Source: Solirubrobacter soli DSM 22325 (lineage in GTDB: Bacteria > Actinomycetota > Thermoleophilia > Solirubrobacterales > Solirubrobacteraceae). Taken from it: a stretch of 64,000 nucleotides of DNA. Below the pieces are notes generated by a model. The model did not search any database and was not told where the DNA came from. It saw nothing but the letters and a program-made list of their open reading frames with translations. The translations under genes were made by a program, and so were the position numbers. Location: the NCBI RefSeq assembly GCF_000423665.1, contig NZ_KE384073.1:76144-140143 (forward strand). Direction: 5' to 3'. Below, in pieces: positions 7,156 to 15,628 of this stretch (within the stretch, counting starts at the first letter, position 1; each line of letters starts with the position of its first letter).

Positions 7156-9240
7156 GTGAGGCCGACGGAGTTCGCCAGCCGGGACCCGCTGCCCGACCGG
7201 GCGGCGTTCGCTCCCCGGTACCCGAAACCGTCGCGGCTCGATCTCGACGTGGCGTTCCCGGGAGAGAAGGCCGAGAAGGCCGCGGAGAAGCTCGGCATCG
7301 AGACCGTGGGCGAGTTGCTGGACCACATCCCGCGGGACCGCCGCGCCGCGCGGCTGATCGGTGAGCTCGCGATGGACGAGGTCGCGACCGTGGTCGTCCA
7401 GGTCCTCTCGATCACGTCGCGGCCGGTCCGCCGCCGCGGCATGAAGCCGCTCGTCTCCGCCCGCGTCTCCGACGAGTCCGGGACGATGACGGTCACGTTC
7501 TTCAATCAGCCGTGGCTGGAGCGCCGCTACCGCCCCGGCACCCGCCTCCTGCTGACCGGCAAGTACCAGGGCCACCGCGGCTTCCGGGTCAACGAGCACG
7601 CCGAGACCGGGGAGGTCGCGGCGGTGGGGGAGGACATGGCCACCTACCCGGCGTCGGAAGGGCTGAGCTCGGTGCAGATCGCGGCGCTCGTCCACGAGCA
7701 CCGCGCGACGATGCGCGACGTGCTGGAGCCGCTGCCCGCGCGGATCCGCGCGCTCGAGCGGCTCCCGGACCGCGCCGCGGCGCTCGACGCCGCCCACTTC
7801 GGCGACCAGGAGGGCGGCCGGAGACGGCTCGCCTTCGACGAGCTCCTGCTGCTCCAGATCGCGCTCCTGCGCCGCCGCGCCCGCCGCCGTGAAGGCGCTC
7901 ACGCAGACCCGCTGGCGCCCCCGGGCGAGCTGACCACCCGCTGGCTGCGCGACTCGCTCCCATTCACGCCCACGGGCGACCAGCGCAAGGCGATGGACGC
8001 GATCGACGCCGACGTCGCGCTCCAGCGCCCGATGCAGCGGCTGCTGATGGGCGAGGTCGGCTCGGGCAAGACCGTCGTCGCGCTCTACGCGATGCTGCGT
8101 GCGGTCGAGTCCGGCGCCCAGGCCGCGCTGATGGCGCCGACGGAGACCCTCGCCGAACAACACTTCGCGACGCTGCAGAAGCTGATGCCGGGGGAGCTCG
8201 TGCAGGCCGCGCTGCTGACCGGCTCGACCCCCGCCGGCCGCCGCGCCGACCTGCTCGGCAAGCTGGCGTCCGGCGAGCTGAAGCTGCTGGTCGGCACGCA
8301 CGCGCTGATCGAGGATCCGGTCGAGTTCGACCGCCTGGCCGTCGCGGTGGTCGACGAGCAACACCGCTTCGGCGTCAACCAGCGCCGCGCGCTGGACCGC
8401 AAGGCGCCCGCCGGCCTGGCGCCGCACATCCTGCACATGACCGCGACGCCGATCCCGCGCACGCTCGCGCTGACCGCCTACGGCGACCTCGACGTCACCG
8501 TCCTGCGCGAGCTCCCCGCCGGTCGCCAACCGATCGTCACCCACGTCGCGGCCACCGACCACGAGCGAGCGCGCGCCTACGAGCGCATCCGCGAGGAGCT
8601 CGACGCCGGCCGCCAGGCCTTCGTCGTGTGCCCGCTGGTCGAGGAGTCCGAGGCGCTGCAGGCCAAGGCCGCCACCGCCGAGTTCGAGCGGCTCAAGGGC
8701 GGCGAGCTCAAGGACTACCGGGTCGTGCTGATGCACGGCCAGATGCGGCCGAAGGCCAAGCAGGAGGCGATGCAGGAGTTCGCCGCGGGCGGCGCTGACG
8801 TGCTCGTCGCCACGACCGTGATCGAGGTCGGGATCGACGTCCCCAACGCGACCGTGATGCTGGTCGAGGACGCCGAGCGCTACGGGATCTCCCAGCTGCA
8901 CCAGCTGCGCGGGCGGATCGGCCGCGGCCGGTTCGAGTCGCTCTGCCTGCTGTTCGGCCCGAAGGACTCGCGGCGCCTGCGCGCCCTGGCCGACTACACC
9001 GACGGCTTCCGCCTCGCCGAGATCGACCTCGAGCTGCGCGGCGAGGGCGAGATGCTCGGCGTCCGCCAGTCCGGCATGCAGGCGTTCAAGTTCGCCCGCC
9101 TGCCGGAGGACGTCGAGCTGCTCGAGCGCGCCCGTCGCTGGGCCCGCCAGATCCTCGACGAGGACCCGGAGCTCGAAGAGCACCCGCTGATCGAGGACGC
9201 GATCGCCCGCGTCTACGGCGACGCGAGAGTCGCGGCCTGA
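7156..9240 (+). CDS. recG: ATP-dependent DNA helicase RecG
   Basis: A 694-aa branch-migration helicase that remodels stalled forks and Holliday junctions. The N-terminal wedge/OB part spans about residues 1-250. SF2 motifs follow: Walker A GEVGSGKTVVAL (about 298), DEQHRFGV (the DExH box), TATPIPRT (motif III), and the C-terminal VIEVGIDVPNA and QLRGRIGRG. Length is typical of RecG. The GTG at 7156 was preferred to earlier starts because the -10-like box lies just upstream and the extra residues would be non-conserved. recG precedes rsmD and coaD in many actinobacteria; here accessory genes intervene. Confidence 0.95.
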   Translation: MRPTEFASRDPLPDRAAFAPRYPKPSRLDLDVAFPGEKAEKAAEKLGIETVGELLDHIPRDRRAARLIGELAMDEVATVVVQVLSITSRPVRRRGMKPLVSARVSDESGTMTVTFFNQPWLERRYRPGTRLLLTGKYQGHRGFRVNEHAETGEVAAVGEDMATYPASEGLSSVQIAALVHEHRATMRDVLEPLPARIRALERLPDRAAALDAAHFGDQEGGRRRLAFDELLLLQIALLRRRARRREGAHADPLAPPGELTTRWLRDSLPFTPTGDQRKAMDAIDADVALQRPMQRLLMGEVGSGKTVVALYAMLRAVESGAQAALMAPTETLAEQHFATLQKLMPGELVQAALLTGSTPAGRRADLLGKLASGELKLLVGTHALIEDPVEFDRLAVAVVDEQHRFGVNQRRALDRKAPAGLAPHILHMTATPIPRTLALTAYGDLDVTVLRELPAGRQPIVTHVAATDHERARAYERIREELDAGRQAFVVCPLVEESEALQAKAATAEFERLKGGELKDYRVVLMHGQMRPKAKQEAMQEFAAGGADVLVATTVIEVGIDVPNATVMLVEDAERYGISQLHQLRGRIGRGRFESLCLLFGPKDSRRLRALADYTDGFRLAEIDLELRGEGEMLGVRQSGMQAFKFARLPEDVELLERARRWARQILDEDPELEEHPLIEDAIARVYGDARVAA

Positions 9241-9258
9241 ATCTGAGGCGGGACACCT

Positions 9259-9283
9259 CTCCGCCCCACCCCGATCATCCGAC
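9259..9283. repeat. Second repeat family, copy A
   Basis: These 25 bases are identical to 62296-62320, and the last part (GATCATCCGAC) also occurs at 35987-35997. A GC hairpin (GGCGG ... CCGCC) leads into it. It lies 18 nt after the recG stop. Confidence 0.7.
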
Positions 9284-9329
9284 GTTGAGGCGGCGGGACC
9301 TTGACGGTGCGTCGAACCGTATTGCGGGC

Positions 9330-9791
9330 ATGCGCAGCCTCCTCGTCGCGCTCATCATGGGCGCGCTCCTCGCCACGGGCGCGATGGCGCTCGCCTCAGG
9401 CCCGCCTCCGGTCGACCGCGGCTACCCGCCGCCGGGCGTGACCACGATCGGGTTCGCCGCGGCGGGGGTGAAGGCGACCGACCGCGACAGCGAGGCCACG
9501 ATCCGCCGCGCGGTCGCGGCCGCCGAGGCCAGGGCGCGCCCGAAGGCGTTCGCCGACGCGCGCCGCAAGGCGCAGGAGCTCGGGGCGATCGCCGGGATGC
9601 GCCTCGGCGCGGTCTGGTCGGTCGACGTCGACCCGAACCTGCCCTACTACGGCTCGGGCATCAGCCAGGGGACCTTCGGCATCAACCGCTTCTGCGGCAC
9701 GATCAACCGCCGCGGCCACCGCCGCCACGCCTGCAACGCCCCCGACGTCGTCAACGTGTACCTCACGGTGACGTTCGCCCAAGCGTCTTAG
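9330..9791 (+). CDS. Secreted SIMPL (DUF541)-like protein
   Basis: 153 aa. A signal peptide is clear (hydrophobic core SLLVALIMGALLATGAMALA). The mature part resembles the second half of SIMPL/YggE proteins: an Ala/Arg helix (ARPKAFADARRKAQELGAIAG), then MRLGAVWSVDV and a terminal beta strand VYLTVTF. Family members are periplasmic or cell-surface proteins of poorly defined function. The ATG at 9330 opens the signal peptide; the in-frame start at 9285 would add 15 non-signal residues. The stop overlaps the convergent ltrA-like gene by 4 bp. Confidence 0.7.
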   Translation: MRSLLVALIMGALLATGAMALASGPPPVDRGYPPPGVTTIGFAAAGVKATDRDSEATIRRAVAAAEARARPKAFADARRKAQELGAIAGMRLGAVWSVDVDPNLPYYGSGISQGTFGINRFCGTINRRGHRRHACNAPDVVNVYLTVTFAQAS

Positions 9792-10978
9792 GTCAGGGCC
9801 TCCAAAGGCGACGGCTCGCCGCGCGCCCGCCGGCGCGAGCCCGCGACGATCTCCGCGGCGATCACCGCGACCATGATCGCCACGATCAACAATCCGAGCG
9901 CGAGGGCGGAGATCGCCGTGCCGATCAAGCCCGCGAGCAGGCACGCGACCGCGCCGGCCAGGCGCTTGCGCGAGAGCGTGCCCGCCATCCGCAGCCGGAA
10001 GAGCACGAGCGCGAACAGGTAGATGGCCGGCCCGGCGACGATCGCGAGGACCTCGGGACCGTGCAGCACCTCGCCCGGGTGCGCGATCACGAGCTCGTCG
10101 CCGACCGCGGAGACGATGATCCCCGCGACCATCAGCACGTGCAGGTACGTGTAGCCGTCGCGCGCCATCTGCACGCGGTTCCCGGAGAGCTCCAGGCGCC
10201 GCTGCGCGACCGCCGCGGCGGCGTTGAAGTACACCCACCACATCGTCGCCGTCCCCAGGAACGCGACCGCGAACGCGGCCAGGCGCTCGGCGTCGAGGTC
10301 CTCCTTGGACGCCGTCGCGCCGGTGACGACGATCGACTCGCCGAGCGCGAGGATGATGAACAGCTGGAAGCGCTCGGCGAAGTGGCCGACCTCGATCTCC
10401 CAGGCGGAGGGCGCGACGCGCTTCGCGCCCGGCACCCAGAACGTGCACAGCGGCCCGCCGTAGTCGATCGCCAGCGCGATCAGCCAGAGGATCGTGCGCC
10501 CCGGCCCGTCGATCAGCCCGCCCGCGATCCAGAACGGCGCCGCGATCAGGAACCACGTCAGGATCCGCCCCGAGCGGGCGCGCTCGATCGTCCCCGGCGC
10601 CGCCGCGGCGAACGTCAGGAAGGTGTGCCGGCCGACCTGGATCGCCACGTACGCGCCCGCGAACAGCAGCGCGCGGTCGCCGAACGCCTCCGGGATCGCC
10701 ACCGCCATCAGGAACGACGCCAGCATCAACCCGATCAGCAGCAGGCGGACCACGATCGCCTCCGGGTCGAGCTCGTTCGTGACCCAGGTCGTGTAGTTCC
10801 ACGACCACCAGACCACGAGCAGCACCAGGGCGGCCTGCCCCGCGCCCTGCCAGGTCAGGTGCTCGAGCAGATAGTGGGAGACCTGCGTGATGGCGAAGAC
10901 GAAGACGAGGTCATAAAAGAGCTCGAGCGTCGTCGTCTTCTGCTCGGACCCGTCGTGGGTGCGCTGATAGCGGCTCAT
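9788..10978 (-). CDS. Low temperature requirement A (LtrA) family membrane protein
   Basis: 396 aa with about ten hydrophobic helices. The N-terminal signature TTLELFYDLVFVFAITQVSHYL and the later FAERFQLFIILALGESIVV are diagnostic of the LtrA family, named from a Listeria cold-growth mutant. The biochemical role of the family is unknown. It is convergent with the SIMPL-like gene and divergent from a secreted-protein gene; the 46-bp gap holds an inverted GTGACA/TGTCAC pair whose relevance is doubtful. Confidence 0.9.
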   Translation of the reverse strand: MSRYQRTHDGSEQKTTTLELFYDLVFVFAITQVSHYLLEHLTWQGAGQAALVLLVVWWSWNYTTWVTNELDPEAIVVRLLLIGLMLASFLMAVAIPEAFGDRALLFAGAYVAIQVGRHTFLTFAAAAPGTIERARSGRILTWFLIAAPFWIAGGLIDGPGRTILWLIALAIDYGGPLCTFWVPGAKRVAPSAWEIEVGHFAERFQLFIILALGESIVVTGATASKEDLDAERLAAFAVAFLGTATMWWVYFNAAAAVAQRRLELSGNRVQMARDGYTYLHVLMVAGIIVSAVGDELVIAHPGEVLHGPEVLAIVAGPAIYLFALVLFRLRMAGTLSRKRLAGAVACLLAGLIGTAISALALGLLIVAIMVAVIAAEIVAGSRRRARGEPSPLEALT

Positions 10979-11024
10979 CGAAATGAGAGCGTGACATTTG
11001 GCGAGGACGCCGTGTCACGAGAGC

Positions 11025-11981
11025 ATGGCCCTACTGAAGACCGCCCTCGCGGGCGGCGCGCTCGTCGCCGCCCTGCTCGCCCCGTCAGCCGCCTCCGCAG
11101 CCTCCTCCAAGGGCTGCGACGGCGGCGGCTTCACGCTGCGCCTCGCCGACGGCTCGACCGTCAAGCCCGACTTCCGCGGCTCGATCGCGGCCGCCAAGCT
11201 GCCCGCCGGCACGCGCGTGCAGGCCGTCGGCAAGTACGTGACCTTCGCCATCGACCCGGCGAGCTTCGCCGTCTACGACTACGCCTTCACCGGCGCCCCG
11301 AACCCGCTCGACCAGACCGGCGGGCGCGGGATCGTCCTCTACGCATCGAAGGTCCCGGACCACCGCGGCCTGACGCTGACCGACGCGGCGTCGATCCGCC
11401 TCGACAAGGAGAACCTCGAGCTCAGCCGCACCGGCATCGGCCTGAGCATGAAGCTGCAGGCCAAGGACTGCGCCAACGGCGGCCTCTTCCAGATGGAGCC
11501 CGAGCGCGCCGACGGCACCACCACCCGCTTCACCCACACGCTCGGCCCGGACGTCTTCTACTTCGACAACCCGAACTTCCGCGCCCGCGAGGGCGACGTC
11601 GTCCCGTACAAGGACACGACCGCGACCGTCACGGCCCGCATCAACATCGGCACGGACCTGACGTCCAAGCTCGTCGCCCGCGACAGCCCGCAGGTCGCCA
11701 CCCGCGTGACGCAAGGCTGCGTCAACAGCATTCCCGCGCCGCGACGTCCGGGCGGGTTCCAGACGGTCGACCACTGCGGCGGCGTGTCGGTGTGGGACGT
11801 CGCCTCCGGCGGCCGCATGGGCGGCGTGACGGGGGAGGACGCGACCGAGGTCGCTCCGCCCGCCACCACCTGCACGACGGACTGCCAGGCGCAGAACCAG
11901 GTGCGCGGCCAGGCCGTCGTCCTCGGCGCGCCGTTCCCGGTCCCCGCGGCCAACCGCCTCAACCCGCGCTTCCCCGCCTAG
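11025..11981 (+). CDS. Secreted protein of unknown function
   Basis: 318 aa. A signal peptide (LLKTALAGGALVAALLAPSAASA) ends near residue 24. The mature protein is rich in beta-strand-like alternation and contains six cysteines, including the pair in ATTCTTDCQ near the C-terminus. I do not recognise a domain. The ATG at 11025 is chosen because the signal peptide begins there. It is divergent from the LtrA gene and is followed 39 bp later by a separately promoted glyoxalase-like gene. Confidence 0.75.
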   Translation: MALLKTALAGGALVAALLAPSAASAASSKGCDGGGFTLRLADGSTVKPDFRGSIAAAKLPAGTRVQAVGKYVTFAIDPASFAVYDYAFTGAPNPLDQTGGRGIVLYASKVPDHRGLTLTDAASIRLDKENLELSRTGIGLSMKLQAKDCANGGLFQMEPERADGTTTRFTHTLGPDVFYFDNPNFRAREGDVVPYKDTTATVTARINIGTDLTSKLVARDSPQVATRVTQGCVNSIPAPRRPGGFQTVDHCGGVSVWDVASGGRMGGVTGEDATEVAPPATTCTTDCQAQNQVRGQAVVLGAPFPVPAANRLNPRFPA

Positions 11982-12005
11982 AAACAGGTCCGAGCATGGC
12001 GCCGG

Positions 12006-12011
12006 TAGGTT
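12006..12011 (+). promoter_or_regulatory. -10 box (TAGGTT) of the glyoxalase-like gene
   Basis: TAGGTT ends 9 nt before the GTG at 12021, leaving a leader of at most a few nucleotides. Confidence 0.55.
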
Positions 12012-12020
12012 TCCGGCGCC

Positions 12021-12740
12021 GTGCAGCTCACTCTTGACCATCTGATCCTCCGCGCCGCCGACCCGCAGGCCACGCTGGCCGAGCTCGCCGACCGCCTCGG
12101 CGCGCCTGTCCTGGCCGAGGTCGAGGAGGTCGCGGGCCTCGCGAGCGGCATCCTGCGGGCGGGCGCGCTCGATCTCGAGGTGCTGCGCGTGGGCGGGACG
12201 CCGCCCGCGCCGGTCTGCGGGTACGGGCTCGGGTTCACGGCCGACGCGCCGCTGGCCGAGGTGAGCGCGGACCTGCGCCGACGCGGCTATCCGACCTCGG
12301 TTCCGGCGCGGGCGACCGCCGACGGGCGCACCTGGCGCGCCCTCCAGGTGCAGGGTCTGCTTCCGGACCCGTTCCCCGTGCCGGCGACGATCCGCAAGCC
12401 CGGCCTGATCGATCGCGTGAGCGGGGCCGCCGCCGGCCTGCTGACCAGGGTGCCGCCGCTGGCCAAGGCCGCCACCCGCAACGCCGGGCGGACGATGGCC
12501 GTCGTCACCGAGTACGAGTTCGACGCCGACGCCTGGCGCACCGCCGCCGGCCACGGTCCCGAGCCGCTCGCGATCGAGGTCGGGACCGCCGGCTACGACT
12601 GGTCCAAGCTCCCGCTCGCGCCCAGCCCGCTCGAGCTGCGCGCCAACGGCGCCGCCGGCATCACCCGCATCGTCTTCGAGGGCGACGGCGAGTCGTTCAC
12701 GCTGGGCGACGTCGAGTTCGACTTCAGCTCGGCGGCGTGA
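12021..12740 (+). CDS. Glyoxalase-like (VOC-type) domain protein
   Basis: 239 aa. The opening LTLDHLILRAADPQATLAELADRLG is typical of glyoxalase-like domain proteins. The middle (YGLGFTADAPLAEVSADLRRRG) and the end (ITRIVFEGDGE) fit the repeated beta-alpha-beta modules. Metal ligands expected of active VOC enzymes are not obvious apart from His7, so catalysis is not supported. The GTG start follows TAGGTT by 9 nt. It converges on the RraA-like gene with a 17-bp overlap. Confidence 0.7.
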   Translation: MQLTLDHLILRAADPQATLAELADRLGAPVLAEVEEVAGLASGILRAGALDLEVLRVGGTPPAPVCGYGLGFTADAPLAEVSADLRRRGYPTSVPARATADGRTWRALQVQGLLPDPFPVPATIRKPGLIDRVSGAAAGLLTRVPPLAKAATRNAGRTMAVVTEYEFDADAWRTAAGHGPEPLAIEVGTAGYDWSKLPLAPSPLELRANGAAGITRIVFEGDGESFTLGDVEFDFSSAA

Positions 12741-13368
12741 TGGCCAGTTTGGAGTCCTCACCCCGCCGCAGCGCGGCGACGTGGTCCGCCAGGTTCGTCA
12801 TGCCCGCCAGCGAGTCGCCGCCCTGGAGCGCGCGCAGCACCGCGGCTTCGACGCGCTCGATCTCGGCCGCGCGCTCCAGGCAGGCCTCCAACTGTGCCCG
12901 CGGCGCGATGACGATGCCGTCGTCGTCGGCGAGCACGAGGTCGCCCGGGTTCACCCGCACGCCACCGCACTCGACCGCCCCGCCGACCCGCGGCGCGACG
13001 TCCGAGCGGCCGGCCATCGGCACGGTGCCGCGCGCCCACAGCGCCAGGTCCGGCGGGAGGCCGGAGCGGTCGCGCACGTAGCCGTCGACCACGATCCCGC
13101 CCAGCCCGCGGCGCCACGCCCACGTGGCGAGCAGCTCCCCCAGCGCGGCGAGCGGCGCCCCGCCGGCCTGGATCACGAGGACGTCGCCCGGGGCGGCCTC
13201 GCCGATCGCGTACAGGACGGACAGGAACTCGCCCGCCGCGACCACCGTGTACGCGGGCCCGAAGAGCTTGCGCGAGTACGTCAGCGGCCGCAGCGCCGGG
13301 TCGACGATCGGCAGGGACTTGTCGACGTCGCAGAGCGTGCTGACCGGCACGGCGGCAAGGGGATCCAT
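12724..13368 (-). CDS. RraA-family protein (HMG/CHA aldolase or RNase E regulator fold)
   Basis: 214 aa. The core LGELLATWAWRRGLGGIVVDGYVRDRSGL matches the RraA/DmkA signature (G-E-x-x-A-T...G-x-V-x-D-G-x-x-R-D), where the Arg-Asp pair binds substrate carboxylate and metal in 4-hydroxy-4-methyl-2-oxoglutarate aldolases. VNPGDLVLADDDGIVIAP is the usual C-terminal block. Aldolase, decarboxylase and RNase E-inhibitor members cannot be separated from sequence alone. Its promoter seems to come from the left arm of a REP-like palindrome (TAAGGT, 8 nt before the ATG). Confidence 0.85.
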   Translation of the reverse strand: MDPLAAVPVSTLCDVDKSLPIVDPALRPLTYSRKLFGPAYTVVAAGEFLSVLYAIGEAAPGDVLVIQAGGAPLAALGELLATWAWRRGLGGIVVDGYVRDRSGLPPDLALWARGTVPMAGRSDVAPRVGGAVECGGVRVNPGDLVLADDDGIVIAPRAQLEACLERAAEIERVEAAVLRALQGGDSLAGMTNLADHVAALRRGEDSKLAITPPS

Positions 13369-13376
13369 GGGCGCCC

Positions 13377-13405
13377 ACCTTAAAGGGGCCTGACCCCTTT
13401 AGGTT
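13377..13405. repeat. REP-like palindrome, copy 2, carrying divergent -10 boxes
   Basis: Same family as 4675-4703, with the loop CCTGA and one extra T in the left arm. The right arm ends in TAGGTT (13400-13405), 7 nt before the rsmD ATG. The left arm read outward gives TAAGGT (13382 to 13377), 8 nt before the RraA-like ATG. Both spacings are those of leaderless promoters in this window. Confidence 0.75.
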
Positions 13406-13412
13406 GGTTGCG

Positions 13413-13934
13413 ATGCGGATCATCGCCGGCAGCTACGGAGGCCGAGTCCTCAAGGCCCCGAAGGGCGACAGCACCCGCCCGACGTCGGACCGGGTGCGCG
13501 AGGCGTTGTTCTCGATCCTGGGCGATCGCGTGCAGGATGCGCGGGTGCTCGACCTGTTCGCCGGCAGCGGCGCGCTCGGGCTGGAAGCGCTGTCGCGCGG
13601 CGCTCAGAGCGTCACTTTCGTGGACGACGACCGCTCCGCGATCGCGGCGATCAAGGGCAACCTGGCGACGCTGAAAGCCGAAGCGGACGTGCGCCAGACG
13701 GACGCACTGCGGTTCCTGGGAGGCGCTCTGCAATACGATCTGGTCTTCCTCGACCCCCCATACCGGCTCGCGGAGCGTCTCGCGCCGCCGCTGTCGGAGG
13801 CCCTTCCCGCCGTGCTGGCGCCCGGCGCGGTGGCCGTGGCCGAGAGCGACAGACGGGCGCCGCTGGCGCTCGACCTGCCCCTCAACGACGAACGCCGCTA
13901 CGGCGACACCCTCATTCGCATCTATGGCTCCTGA
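13413..13934 (+). CDS. rsmD: 16S rRNA (guanine-966-N2)-methyltransferase RsmD
   Basis: 173 aa. The opening MRIIAGSYGGRVL and the block TRPTSDRVREALFSIL are RsmD hallmarks. The SAM-binding loop is VLDLFAGSGALGLEAL (about 46-61) and the catalytic tetrapeptide is DPPY (in LVFLDPPYRL). It methylates G966 of 16S rRNA during 30S assembly. The ATG at 13413 begins the conserved sequence and lies 7 nt after TAGGTT. It overlaps coaD by 11 bp, the standard rsmD-coaD pair. Confidence 0.95.
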   Translation: MRIIAGSYGGRVLKAPKGDSTRPTSDRVREALFSILGDRVQDARVLDLFAGSGALGLEALSRGAQSVTFVDDDRSAIAAIKGNLATLKAEADVRQTDALRFLGGALQYDLVFLDPPYRLAERLAPPLSEALPAVLAPGAVAVAESDRRAPLALDLPLNDERRYGDTLIRIYGS

Positions 13935-14421
13935 CCCGCGCATCGCCGTCTGTCCCGGCTCCTATGACCCGATCACGAACGGCCACATCGACATCATCTC
14001 CCGCGCTTCGGGCATGTTCGACGAGGTGATCGTCGCCGTCGTCAACGCCTCGGTGCGCAAGAGCAAGTCGCTGTTCGCCGCCGACGAGCGGATCGCGTTC
14101 ATCGAGCACGCGACCGCCCATCTCGGCAACATCACCGTCAAGCCGTTCGACAAGCTCGTGGTCGACTTCGCCCGCGAACAGGGGGCCAAGGCGATCGTGA
14201 AAGGCCTGCGCGCGATCTCCGACTTCGAGTACGAGCTGGAGATGAATCAGCTCAACCGCTCGCTGGCCTCAGACGTGGAGTCCGTCTACCTGATGGCGGG
14301 TCCGCAGTACAGTTTTCTTTCTTCCAGCGGAGTCAAGGAGATCGCCACATTCGGCGGCGATGTCTCGGGGCTCGTACCGGAGGAGGTCGCCCGCCGCTTG
14401 CAGGAAGCGCTGGGGCGGTAG
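13924..14421 (+). CDS. coaD: Phosphopantetheine adenylyltransferase
   Basis: 165 aa, full length for CoaD. It transfers AMP to 4'-phosphopantetheine in coenzyme A synthesis. CPGSYDPITNGHIDI holds the nucleotidyltransferase motif (TxGH), and YSFLSSSGVKEIA is the second ATP-binding block (family ISSTxVR/K). It overlaps the 3' end of rsmD by 11 bp and is followed 17 bp later by sepIVA, as in mycobacteria. Confidence 0.96.
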   Translation: MAPDPRIAVCPGSYDPITNGHIDIISRASGMFDEVIVAVVNASVRKSKSLFAADERIAFIEHATAHLGNITVKPFDKLVVDFAREQGAKAIVKGLRAISDFEYELEMNQLNRSLASDVESVYLMAGPQYSFLSSSGVKEIATFGGDVSGLVPEEVARRLQEALGR

Positions 14422-14438
14422 CGAAACGGGGAATCACC

Positions 14439-14903
14439 ATGGACGTCCTGGTACTGATCGACAAGCTGGACGACCTCGTCCACAACGCGAAGGCTGTCCC
14501 TCTGACGGACACCGTCCGCGTGGACAAAGAGGAGATCTACGACATCCTCGACCAGATGCGCGCGACGATCCCCGAGGAGATCAAGCAGGCGCGCTGGATC
14601 GTCAAGGAGCGCCAGGAGATGCTCGCGGAGGCCAAGCGCGAGGCCGAGCGCATCGTCAAGGAAGCGCGCGAGCGCCAGGAACAGCTGGTCTCACAGCAGG
14701 AAGTGACCCGCCAGGCCGAGCGCGCGGCGGAGGACATCATCGAGGACGCCCGCGCCCGCGAGCGTGAGATCCGGCTCGGCGCCGAGGACTACGCCGACGA
14801 GATCCTCAACACCCTCGAGGTCAATCTCTCGAAGTTCATCGCCGCCGTGCAGCGCGGGCGGGAGCGGCTCCAGGGCCGCGACGAGCCGGCTGAAGTCGGA
14901 TAG
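14439..14903 (+). CDS. sepIVA: SepIVA-like DivIVA-family coiled-coil protein
   Basis: 154 aa, almost entirely helical and charged, with long heptad stretches (KREAERIVKEARERQEQL, AERAAEDIIEDARAREREI). The N-terminus MDVLVLIDKLDDLVHNAKAVPLTD resembles SepIVA, the mycobacterial septation and polar membrane-domain factor, which also lies next to coaD. The assignment rests on position and coiled-coil character; a DivIVA-related or F-type ATPase b-like protein is the alternative. GGGGA precedes the ATG as a Shine-Dalgarno. Confidence 0.75.
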   Translation: MDVLVLIDKLDDLVHNAKAVPLTDTVRVDKEEIYDILDQMRATIPEEIKQARWIVKERQEMLAEAKREAERIVKEARERQEQLVSQQEVTRQAERAAEDIIEDARAREREIRLGAEDYADEILNTLEVNLSKFIAAVQRGRERLQGRDEPAEVG

Positions 14904-14923
14904 CGGGACTCGCGGTCATCGAG

Positions 14924-15628
14924 CTGGCCCGGCGCTACGGCGACCGGGTCGCCCTCGACGGCGTCTCCTTCTCCGTCGAGCCCGGCCAGATGTTCGGCTT
15001 CGTCGGCCCGAACGGGGCGGGCAAGACGACCACGATGCGGATCATCCTCGGCGTGCTCGCCGCGGACTCCGGCGAGGTCCGCTGGCGCGAGGCGCCGGTG
15101 ACGCCCGCGACGAGGCGCCGGTTCGGCTACATGCCTGAGGAGCGCGGCCTGTACCCGAAGATGCGGGTGCGCGCCCAGTTGAGCTACCTGGCGGCGCTTC
15201 ATGGGGTGGCGGAGCCCCAGGCCGCCGCCGACCGGTGGATCGAGCGGCTCGGGCTGACCGAGCGCGCGGACGACCGCGTCGAGGCATTGAGCCTCGGCAA
15301 CCAGCAGCGGGTCCAGCTCGCGGCGGCGCTCGTCCACGAGCCCGAGCTGCTGGTGCTCGACGAGCCGTTCAGCGGTCTCGACCCCGTGGGGGTGGACGTC
15401 CTGTCGGGCGTCCTGGCCGACTATGCCGCCACGGGCGTCCCCGTCGTCTTCAGCTCGCACCAGCTCGAGCTCGTCGAACGGCTCTGCGACGCCGTGGCGA
15501 TCATCAAGGACGGTCGCCTGGTCGCCTCCGGCACGGTCGACGAGCTGCGCGGCCCCGGCCACAAGGTCGTGCGCGAGGTCATCGAGCGCCCGACGCTGGC
15601 CGAGCTCTTCCGCGAGGCCGTCAAGTGA
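14924..15628 (+). CDS. ABC transporter ATP-binding protein (ABC-2 exporter, NatA/YhaQ-like)
   Basis: About 234 aa from the proposed CTG. It has Walker A GPNGAGKTT, signature LSLGNQQRVQLA, Walker B LLVLDEPFSGLDP and the switch His in FSSHQLE. The aromatic A-loop sits in ARRYGDRVALDGVSFSVEPG, upstream of the first canonical start (ATG 14990). An in-frame TGA at 14891 and no ATG/GTG/TTG before 14990 mean the conserved N-terminus requires a non-standard start; CTG 14924 gives the best protein. It overlaps the permease by 4 bp (GTGA). The pair resembles the NatAB/YhaQP type, which exports Na+ or small molecules. Confidence 0.85.
   Translation: MARRYGDRVALDGVSFSVEPGQMFGFVGPNGAGKTTTMRIILGVLAADSGEVRWREAPVTPATRRRFGYMPEERGLYPKMRVRAQLSYLAALHGVAEPQAAADRWIERLGLTERADDRVEALSLGNQQRVQLAAALVHEPELLVLDEPFSGLDPVGVDVLSGVLADYAATGVPVVFSSHQLELVERLCDAVAIIKDGRLVASGTVDELRGPGHKVVREVIERPTLAELFREAVK

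Noticed and set aside
10991..11018. Inverted pair GTGACA / TGTCAC between the LtrA gene and a secreted-protein gene
   Set aside because: Only six bases each with a 16-bp gap and no matching pair elsewhere. It could be an operator but is too weak to list as one.
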